The notes beneath the pieces were generated by a model, which ran no database searches, had not been told where the DNA came from, and worked only from the letters and a program-made list of their open reading frames with translations. Shown in pieces: positions 55,587 through 64,000 of a DNA stretch of 64,000 nt; within the stretch, counting starts at the first letter, position 1; the number at the start of each line of letters is the position of its first letter. The stretch spans positions 186,001 to 250,000 of the forward strand of contig NC_092410.1 of assembly GCF_009017415.1 (NCBI RefSeq). The letters are read 5' to 3'. The stretch is from Aspergillus flavus (lineage: Eukaryota; Ascomycota; Eurotiomycetes; Eurotiales; Aspergillaceae). Made by a program: the position numbers and the translations under genes.

Positions 55587-58500
55587 TTATCGCCATGATC
55601 GGCAAACCTAGCGGAGGATTCTTGAGGGCGATTCGAACTGCAATTGGCTGGCTACTCCAACATGGGCCATGGCGGAGTTTGGCTTGGAAGGGGAGTGGCT
55701 CAACCATAGGTCCGTGGTTGCTAAATATGGAATTAGGGACACTACAATTTGGTAGCTATTGTATATACATACTGTTGCAGGGCGACAAATGGGCGTAAAT
55801 CCTACATCCATCCGCCAAGGATTGCGGTCTTTGGTGAATGAAGGAGTGGAGGCCATATCAGGGAAATAGTAATTCCGTTGCCGAGGTTAGTGGTCATGTG
55901 GCCACGGTTCTGTGATAACTTTGCCTGAGGCAGCATTGATCTAAAAATAGCGCAGACAGACTTTTGTGCAGTGCAGGCATTTAGATGGTAGCCTAGCTAG
56001 CTCCCTTGATACGAGACTCGGAATTATTCTAGGAGCCTGTCCTCATTCATGGTATAGGGTACCTTCTTGTCAATTGTTTAATCATGCAAATCGAAATATT
56101 TTTGGAGCTGACTGTATCGATATACCAGTAGTATCCAACAATTGCTGTGGAGGCAGGTATGAACGCGAAGAAGGATGGGGCACAGTTGAAGTAATTCAAT
56201 CATAGATCGGCGTTTATATCTCTTACTGACAGTCATCCACTTGCGAGGCCAGCCAGTGTTAGCTTTTAGCATGCGTAGGTGCTGTAACATCCGCCGCCCC
56301 CGTGTCTTCGGCAAATTTCACGGCCTTGCAATGCAGCTAGATTGATGCTTGTTGTCTCCAACTCTTTTCCCGGTGGTGGTACTCGGTTAATTCATCGGTA
56401 TTATCCCTTAGTGCGTGACCATAAACAATTAGCGAAGGGCAGGAGTCATCGTTAAGAGGGATTTTCGTAAATACTTCTGGATTTGATAACAAAGAACGTA
56501 GGAAATACATACTGTTACTCAACTTGGTACTAGTTCAATGGGGCCATAAATTTGGGTGTCTGTTGAACGACCTTGTGAAAATACAGTTGTTTCTATTGTG
56601 GTTGATATTTGGGTCAGGGTTGCGTGTGTGCTGTGTTTGGCTCACACCATGATGTACACTTGGTGTGTCGCTTATATGAGGAAGTACTTCCATGGTCATC
56701 TACTTAGAAAGAGCACGAACGGCTTACTACCACAAGACATGGATAACCGCGGACAGAGTCCGGCGTGTTGTGTAGACTTTTAGAGAAGCATGTCACCTAT
56801 TCTTCCAAGATATTGAAGTAAAGCCCGTGTGTACACAAATATCTGTGCGCTCCAGTTTGTTTATTTCGCTTTACGCAAGCAATTTTTATCATGCTCTTAG
56901 AACCAGTAAACATATATCGTGGCACCTAGTCTCGATAGCTGTCCTTTCCGGGCTATAAGCCGCGAATGCACCATTAGTTAATGGTAATAGGAAATCGTGC
57001 TCGGGACTGACTTCCTTTCTCCCCTTTTCTTTTCTTTTTTTTTATTTTTTGCTTCTGTTTTCTCTCTTTCCTTCTCCTTGAATTAGCAGTAGATAGTCTC
57101 GTATTGGATACACAGCCTCCTTGTCAGGCACCAGAGGCTAATCTGTAAGCCTCGCCTTGTCTTGTTTTTATCCTTCTCCTAGTATTTAGAAAGTTACGGG
57201 TATGGGGTGAGTTAGCGTTTCAAATACTTGATACTATATGGAAGGCTGGGTGTGATCGTACCCCGTTCTAACTACTTTACTCTGCGACTACACCCTATAA
57301 TTTGAAAGCCTTAAAACCCTTAATTTGAAGTCTACAAAGGTCAGTCACACGGCAAATCCTTGCTAGTTATTTACTAGGAGGGCCAGTAGTTTCTGCTGAG
57401 CACCTAGGGCTGACTGGAGAAAGGAAAGGAAGTCAATACGAAACGAACGCATACGAAGGAATGCAAATTCACGAGTTTGCGAGTCTGTTCAACTAGACCT
57501 GTCTATTTTTGTCACTCCCAGCAAAACAAAATACTGCCACTCAACCACTCCTGCGTCGACATTCATCTGTTGTATGATCTTCTTACGTACCGTCTTTCTC
57601 GAGCATATGTCGGCCGAATGTAAGGGTTGGTCTGGAAGTGCAACGCTGTCCTAACGCCCAAGGTTGCTGGACGACTCAAAATGAGAAAGGACCTTGTTTA
57701 GTGGGTCGACAAAATGTCCACCTGAGGAGCCAATCGTAAAATACAACCTATTCAGGTAAACCAGACGTTGTTCAGGGCTCGCTCATGTTGTGTAGCCGGA
57801 GGCTCATTGGGCATTTGCTTCTGTCTTTACTACTCGGGCTAGCTGTACTAACCCTAAAGTTCTGTTCCCTGAATAGCCCTGCAGATTCTGATTGTCGTTG
57901 GAAAACTGCAAAGAGTTAAACTTTTCTAATCGAATCGGGCTTTTACTGATGATAGCAGATTGGCAGGATTTGATAGTGATCTTCGCTTCGTGGGGTTGGC
58001 GTTCGTGTACCTCGTATGATCATGCCTATCATTTGAGCTGGAGAGCATTACGATGGAACATCAAAGATACGAGGCTTCTATTCTGGAAAAAAAGCTTCAG
58101 CCAGGCGTCGATCCTTGCCAGCCTCATCGTCCGGGGTCGGGAGTGGCTTTAGTGGATCCGCGTGCCGAGACGACCAAGTCAAAATACGAGCGTTGAAATA
58201 CGTAAGGATACAGGCTGGACTAGCCAAGAAAATAGTATAGGATCATTGGCATCGGATCACCATTACTGCCTGCCTCAAAAGGCTCTTTTTCATGACACAC
58301 TCTTCTCGTGTTCCGTGAAGATCTCTACCGTTCAGCAGAATTCCTGGCGTGGTGGCCACATTGGTAGGGATTTAGGGTTATCTCGTTGGAGGCTGAACAC
58401 GAGAAGGAACAAGAGATCAACAAGGCCAGAAATACACAGCTTTAGGGGAAAGATGGATATAAATACGGCCTACGAGTCTGCTGGTTTGGGAATCTTCAAC

Positions 58501-58671
58501 AATCCAAGAACCACAAGTCGATTGCCTATCAGAGCAACAAGAAATCCTCTCCCATCCACTTGACGTGATCTTTGTTTTCGAACTCCAAATTGTAAGGGGA
58601 ATGAGCATTCCAATCAAGCTCAACTGTCCACACGGAGAATTAACCAAGTTGCACTATAGGCACCCTCCAAA
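55587..58671. other. long intergenic stretch, no gene seen
   Basis: Three kilobases with no recognisable exon. A pyrimidine tract with a T run lies at about 57019-57075. Near the right end a GATATAAATACGG element (about 58454-58466) is a plausible TATA box some 205 bases before the defensin-like gene. Confidence 0.4.
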
Positions 58672-59103
58672 ATGCGTTTCTTCGGCGGTGTTATCGCGAC
58701 CTTCGTCGTCTGCTCCTCTTTGGCCGATGCCTTCTGCCACGACTCGATCTCTTGCATGGTGGGAGGTGACAATGTTTGCAACAACGTCTGTGTGAGACAG
58801 GGCAACCCTAATGGTGGTCGCTGTCTCCCCCGTGATGGCTGTCCTGGCAATGACATCTGTGCTTGTTACCCGCAGAGCAAGCGCAGCGACGAGGTGATCG
58901 ATGGCGATGCCTCTATCCGTGAGGTCCTGAAGGACTTTGGAATAGATGGAGGGGCTGAGAAAGAGCTGAATGCAAGGGAGAAGCGCAGCATTTCCTGCAA
59001 CTTCCCCGATCCTTTTGGTGGACTTATCTGCGAAAACCACTGCGCCTACATTGGAAAGCCCGGTGGCCAGTGCTCTGACCAGAAGGTTTGCACGTGCAAC
59101 TGA
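58672..59103 (+). CDS. secreted tandem defensin-like (CS-alpha-beta) precursor
   Basis: Intronless 143-residue secreted protein. The signal peptide is about 1-20. Domain 1 (21-69) has eight Cys at 22, 28, 36, 40, 51, 57, 63 and 65. Domain 2 (106-143) has six Cys at 109, 120, 124, 134, 140 and 142, the spacing C-x10-C-x3-C-x9-C-x5-C-x-C of fungal defensins such as plectasin, with the G-G-x-C gamma-core. Domain 1 has the same C-x3-C...G-G-x-C...C-x-C backbone plus an extra pair. Lys-Arg sites at 70-71 and 104-105 flank an acidic linker (72-105), so Kex2 would release two peptides. Family knowledge suggests antibacterial activity through the cell wall; no activity is shown here. The layout of two different defensins in one precursor is unusual. 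Confidence 0.82.
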   Translation: MRFFGGVIATFVVCSSLADAFCHDSISCMVGGDNVCNNVCVRQGNPNGGRCLPRDGCPGNDICACYPQSKRSDEVIDGDASIREVLKDFGIDGGAEKELNAREKRSISCNFPDPFGGLICENHCAYIGKPGGQCSDQKVCTCN

Positions 59104-60734
59104 TTGCTGAGTCGTGCACCTGATTCAACAACCTTCAGGATTAAATGGAGGTGGAGACTGCTGATTTGTTTATCCTGACTTTTTTTTATCTTCTTGTCAA
59201 ATTCTATTTGTTGTTGGGTTATTTTGTAATTAGTGCAAATGTGGAAATTCTTGAACCTGATTGAGTATGTGTTTCTCACAGATCTTTGGCAAAGTCCATT
59301 ACTTCATAAAAAGGATAGAATGTTCCCTAGGGCCTACGATATCCTGCTCCGATTTCCCGTAGATATTGTAGAAGACAAAATCTTGTCTCCTTTAGAGACA
59401 GTTCGACATGAAGATAATCTTGATATATGCTCAACTGGCGCAAGTTCAGAGTACATCAGGCTAACAATCTAGGGCTTTTGTTACTCCTGCGTTTGACCCC
59501 AGTTTGTCTCCATGTCCTCTAGAGTAGTGACACGTCTTAGCCTATAACGATTACAATATCTTCTTGGGTTACCACGGGTGACTCGAATTGCTCGCGGCGC
59601 TTTCCGTGTTAGTATGCGCCTAACATTGTAAACATCAAGCTGAATACTTCGTGTGCAGCTACCGTGGTTGCGGTTCGACTTGCCGAGCTCTATCGTGATA
59701 TAAATTTGCATTTACCTAACTAAAAGTTCGGAAACACTCATCCAGTATGTTTTACTAACCATTTTCCTTCCTTCTTCAACTACAAGTTCCACAATGTAGA
59801 ACCTTTTACACAGTATTTCGCCATTCAAGCTAGTTGCACGTTGATATATATTCCTTCATCTACCCGCTAGTAGGCTAACGACGAATCTTCCAACATAGAG
59901 CGACAACCAAGAACATAAATATCTCGCAAAGCTTCTCCCACTCATATTTTCACCATTATCATCGATCTATGCCAACCTTATTTTTGAGTCTAGGGCCCGC
60001 TGGTGAAAGTTTGCAATGGACTCAAAATGAATAAACTAAGGACCCTGCGGTGGCGGGATCCCGAAAGCAGAAGACCGGAGTTATTACCTAAGCGGCCCTT
60101 AGAGGCGGCAAATTTGTTTACAGAGTGTGGGAGACATGGGGCCTATGTTGCGAAAATCACTCACTAGATTGGCTTCACATGCCGTACTAGATATATAGCT
60201 ATGGGTACTAAACAATTGTCATGAATCATCACCGATAAAACGTTCAGCCGGGATGATATAAAACATGTTGACTGACATCATCCAAGACCCTACTCAGGCT
60301 GTACGGTGTGCTGAGAGTCAAAGAACAGCGCAGAATTTGCTACGCAGTGCTTAGAATTTCCTGTTCGGGCTATATGAACGGGATCTCATCCCAATTTTCT
60401 CAAGGAATTGACCAGTCAGAGGCGAGCCCGCCGTTGCCCGTGGAGTATTTTCTCCACTTTATCCCACATGGTTCTTGAGGAATGTGGGGTTCTTCAATCG
60501 GAATTGTCGGACTTTCATGGAAATATGGAGGAAATGGGGTATGACGGTAGGGAACCGAGAATTGTTCAGGCATGCCGTGATCGGTCAATTAGGAACTGCG
60601 TCTTCAATCCCGGGGCCATCTCGGATCCAGAGTCGGATCCTGGACGGGATATATAAAAACACGGTTCTCCCGTTGATCTCTCCTCTCGAGCCGTCCTTTT
60701 CTCATATCATTTGTCGCCCATTTAGCTATACAAA
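59104..60734. other. intergenic, no gene seen
   Basis: Defensin-like gene 3' flank, then 1.4 kb without a gene. A GATATATAAAA element at about 60648-60658 is the likely TATA box of the next gene, about 80 bases before its start. Confidence 0.5.
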
Positions 60735-62291
60735 ATGGTGGCATCCTTATTGAGACTTACGGTCCTAGGGACTCTGGCAGTCCAGGCCGCCTGCAAGACT
60801 GTCAATACATCGTCCCTCTTGAGCTACCAAGACAAACCGCGGGTGTTCATCCTATCGGATATCTCGAATGAACCAGATGACCAAGAGTCTTTGACACGGT
60901 ACCTCCTTTACTCTAACCAATTCAAGACCGAGGGTCTTGTCGCATCGACATCCACTTGGCTCCGAGATGCAGTGCACCCAGAAGACATGCTGCAAGTGAT
61001 CAACGCCTATGGAAACGTCACCAATAACCTCAACAAGCATGCTCCTCCCAACGCCCAGTATGCCTCTGGAGATTACTTCCGGAGTATCCTGCGCAGTGGC
61101 GCAGCGGTAAGCCACCCGTTTCCCACAGCCTGTAATCACACAAACCCTGACTCGTCTTAGACCTACGGCATGAAAGCAGTGGGAGGCAACGTGACACTCA
61201 GCGACGGTGGAAAGCTCCTTCTAGAACGTCTTCAGTCCCAATCCGAGACGCCCCTCTGGGTCCTCGCCTGGGGTGGTACGAACGTTCTGGCCCAGGTGTT
61301 GTACAAGATCCACCAGAACTACTCGTCCGAAGACGCGGCTGCCATGCGTTCCAAGCTGCGTGTGTATGCCATCTCCGACCAAGACGACACAGGTCCCTGG
61401 ATCCGTCGCAACTACCCAGACATCTTCTACATTTCGTCTACGCATGGATGGAATCAATATGGTATGGCCACCTGGATCGCCATCTCCGGCGAGACGTACT
61501 ACAATAAGGACGAGGGTGGTCCAAATTCAACCACCGTGACCCATGAGTGGCTCCGCGACAACATCCAGATTGGACCCTACGGGAGTGTGGCTTATCCCGA
61601 TTTCAAGTTTATCATGGAAGGCGATACCCCAACTTTCCTGTACCTGATCCAGAATGGTCTGGGTGACTCCGAGAACCCCGGATATGGATCTTGGGGTGGA
61701 AGATATACCAAGGTAGATCCATCCACGGCCGTCGACTATAACCACTACAGCGATGCAGCAGATCGCGTGGTCGGTTGCAACAACAAGACCTTCAGCTCCA
61801 ACTATGCTACTATTTGGAGATGGCGTGACGCTTACCAGAACGATTTCGCCGCTCGCATGCAATGGACTCTCCCGGCGAACAGTAGCATGGCGAACCATCA
61901 CCCCGTTGTCTCTGTTAATGGAAGCAAGGAATTGGCTGCCTTCAAGCTGACGGCTGCAGCAGGCTCGACGATTAACCTCGATACCGCTGGGACTTATGAT
62001 CCCGATGGCGATAAGTTGTCGTACAACTGGTTCCAGTACGAAGAACCGGGGTCCGATGATTGGAACGTGGCAGGACAGGTCCCTGCACTGAACTTGACTA
62101 CAGTACAAAATGGCCAACAAGTACAGGTCAAGATTCCCGCTTCCGAGGACAGCTGCAATGGAAAGGGAGATAACCCGTCTGGTTGTTGGTTGCTGCATTT
62201 GGTTCTGGAGGTCAAGGATAATGGCATTCATCCCTTGACAACTTACCGTCGGGTGCTGATCCAGACTACTAACCAGACGATTTCTACTTGA
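60735..62291 (+). CDS. secreted DUF1593 nucleoside-hydrolase-like protein
   Basis: Two exons (60735-61106, 61161-62291) give 500 residues. A signal peptide (about 1-20) precedes a nucleoside-hydrolase-like domain: R-V-F-I-L-S-D-I-S-N-E-P-D-D-Q-E-S replaces the D-x-D-x-x-x-D-D calcium motif of true nucleoside hydrolases. It continues with T-S-T-W, L-W-V-L-A-W-G-G-T-N-V-L-A-Q, Y-A-I-S-D-Q-D-D-T-G-P-W-I and G-D-T-P-T-F-L-Y-L-I. The C-terminal 100 residues form a beta-sandwich-like module with D-T-A-G-T-Y-D-P-D-G-D-K-L-S-Y-N-W, a PKD-like strand set typical of the C-terminal part of this family (Sde182-like cellulose-binding proteins). Many N-glycosylation sites. It is probably an extracellular glycan- or nucleoside-acting enzyme; the substrate is unknown. 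Confidence 0.87.
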
Positions 62292-62469
62292 TATGTTTGT
62301 ACCTATGCATGAACCTTGTAATAGATAGCGTGTCAAGTAGCAATTCAGATACACTATGCGCATAATGAAATAATGTTATGATGTCCATATTAGCCAACGG
62401 GTGTCGAACTTGGTACCTCATAACGGCAAAGCCAATCATGGCGATGCGGCGTCCGAGGTACGGCGTGTA
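62292..62469. other. 3' intergenic
   Basis: Short stretch between convergent genes; nothing is seen in it. Confidence 0.4.
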
Positions 62470-64000
62470 TCAGATGGCAACATCCTGGATATGCATCTTC
62501 AGAGATACCAGCATCTTCTCCTGGTAATTCCAGATTCTTTCCCGATTCCGTAATCCTCTTAATTCCTTCCAGTTGCGCTTGATATCAAGGTACAGCATAT
62601 ACCAATTTGTCCGTCCATAGGAGGCTTTGGTAGAGTCCACTGCGACAGATGTTCCTGAACATCGATGGTATGTGACACGATGGTGGGATGTGACGTATGA
62701 GAATCCAGGACCCTATGTCCGTTATTTTTGATGTCCTCCCCGGTCACCGTGGCCCAGAAATAAGGGGATTCATCACTCCAGATCTCCCACAGCCATGGCA
62801 TCTCTTCTTTCAGTAGTCGATACCAAAGAAAGACCGGCAACTGATAAAAGGTTCGAGAAACTAACCGCAAGGTCGCGATGTCTCGTGAATTCAGATAACT
62901 GAGAATCATGTTCCTTATTTCTTGCGGAAGTCGACAGAAGTTATCGGAAGTGACGGCTGGCCCATTCACTGTGTTCCTCAGAGCAGCTTGGGAATTAAAG
63001 ACACCGGCCTGTAAATTGAACGATGCGTCGGTGGTCATGGCTCTGTCCAGGAGCTCCCGTAGTTTAGGCACATGATATGGATTTGCAGCCAGCCATTCGG
63101 AGCCAGCATTACACGACCACATATCGACAAACCAAGCCTCCTCCACGTCAGATCCAGGAGAGTAATAGAAGTCACGAGGGTAGCGGCCTATATTCTGGAA
63201 AAAGCTCGGTAAGCGGTCAACCTCTATATAGCCAAGGCGAAGCCGCGAGAGTTGCATATAGGTTCCGAAACACCAGGGATGAAAGGCGAATTCAGCATCG
63301 GAGATATTGTAATCCTGGTACGTTGACGTTAGCGGCAGTTAGAGGTCATTCTTCTACTTCGCTTCTCTCTTTTGTAGAAGGGAAAATTCATACATCGACA
63401 AACGGGTTAACAATACGACCATTACTCACGGCATGTCTTGCCGGTAACCAATCAACGGGGGTGGGAGTGTGATTGGAGTCGTCACGTTCTGGCAATGATG
63501 CATCGTCAATGCCCGTCAGGATGACCTTGCTCCGGCGCTCAATATCAAGATCATCCGGCTCTTGAATGTGGCTATCAAGCCTAGGAACAAGACTCTGGAA
63601 AGTCCGACAGCCCCGCATCTCTGGGGCAGATATCCGATGGCCGAGATAGCCTCCGTATGCCTGACAGTGTGGACCACCAACATGTTCCACATCGCATTTG
63701 TCTATGGCAATCCTACCATGTCTTCTCCCCATATCTCGAGTGATTGGGAGTTGCTGACCCAACACAGGGGGTTTTCCCTCCCCAAAATCGAAGAAGAGAT
63801 AAGTTTCAGTGCGAGAAGCTTCTGCGTTGTCGACTTCGTCATACTGCCGGAGAAGGTAAAAACATCCAGTATTCTCAGTGGAGCACCCCTTACCGTCGCA
63901 CCAAGCATCGACCCAGTCCTGGCTACCACCAATGTGCGCCCATGCACAGTTGGGGGGCTCGTCAGGTGTCCTGATGCGAGCGATGTTGAAACTAACTCCA
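62470..64000 (-). CDS. F-box protein, partial at the right edge, with a late frame break
   Basis: Minus-strand gene whose 5' end lies beyond the window. The frame is open from 64000 to 63394, an intron (63315-63393, GT..AG) follows, and the next exon runs from 63314 to a stop at 62559-62561. An F-box is clear (F-C-R-L-P-Q-E-I-R-N-M-I-L-S-Y-L...L-R-L-V-S-R-T-F-Y), followed by F-L-W-Y-R-L-L-K-E-E-M-P-W-L-W-E-I-W, as in the large Aspergillus family of F-box proteins that recruit substrates to SCF ubiquitin ligases. The usual C-terminal signature (T-N-W-Y-x-x-Y...W-x-E-L-x-G-L-x-N-R-x-R-I-W) is present at about 62500-62615 but in another frame, ending at TGA 62470-62472. Either a one-base shift or an intron near 62640-62740 separates them. 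I place the feature end at the conserved tail. Confidence 0.72.

Overview
This is fungal nuclear DNA. The genes carry short GT..AG introns of about 50-90 bases, and both strands are used, with long intergenic stretches between genes. The families present (GH72 glucanosyltransferase with an X8 domain, hydrophobin, Zn2Cys6 regulators, S1 nuclease, the sorbate/cinnamate decarboxylase genes) point to a filamentous ascomycete. The S1 nuclease reading (17610-18572) follows the Aspergillus oryzae enzyme, as I remember it, almost throughout, so I infer Aspergillus, probably section Flavi. That is recognition, not an alignment.

The left part (1-30 kb) is gene-poor and relic-rich. It holds an MFS sugar transporter (534-2679), a broken fucose-lectin-like gene (3671-4508), a secreted Kre9/Knh1-like protein (6548-7360), a secreted cyanovirin-N homology protein (8252-8790, minus), a small TMEM14 membrane protein (10789-11249, minus), a secreted phospholipase A2 (12151-12819, minus), a broken drug-type MFS transporter (15081-16679), the S1 nuclease, a five-exon NAD(P)-dependent reductase (19837-21139, minus), a hydrophobin (25043-25425), tRNA-Glu(UUC) (26328-26399), and an APH-fold kinase gene with two in-frame TAG codons (26636-27979).

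The middle (30-49 kb) is denser. It holds a GH72-X8 cell-wall glucanosyltransferase (30669-32442), a flavin monooxygenase (33448-35348), a proline/glutamine-rich tubby/LURP-like protein (36755-37543), a Zn2Cys6 factor (38066-39659), a TspO/MBR protein (39816-40435, minus) and the weak-acid decarboxylation cluster. That cluster is sdrA (regulator, 40986-43313), fdcA/cdcA (UbiD-type decarboxylase, 43785-45296, minus) and padA (UbiX-type flavin prenyltransferase, 46355-47077). PadA makes the prenylated flavin that FdcA uses to decarboxylate sorbate and cinnamate-type acids, and SdrA is the activator known from A. niger. The shared fdcA-padA promoter contains a 32-bp direct repeat with CGG-N5-CGG and a 9-bp degenerate tandem array. 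A signal-peptide-bearing isochorismatase-like hydrolase follows (47740-48637, minus).

The right part (49-64 kb) holds a short hypothetical gene, a PNP-like protein with one membrane segment and a basic tail (51217-52950, minus), an APH-like kinase (53643-54584, minus), an unresolved possibly Sec14-like locus, a secreted two-domain cysteine-rich protein that looks like a Kex2-processed tandem defensin precursor (58672-59103), a secreted DUF1593 nucleoside-hydrolase-like protein (60735-62291), and an F-box protein running off the right edge. The most unusual items are the tandem defensin precursor, the repeat-rich fdcA-padA promoter and the APH reading frame with two stops and a perfect hairpin.
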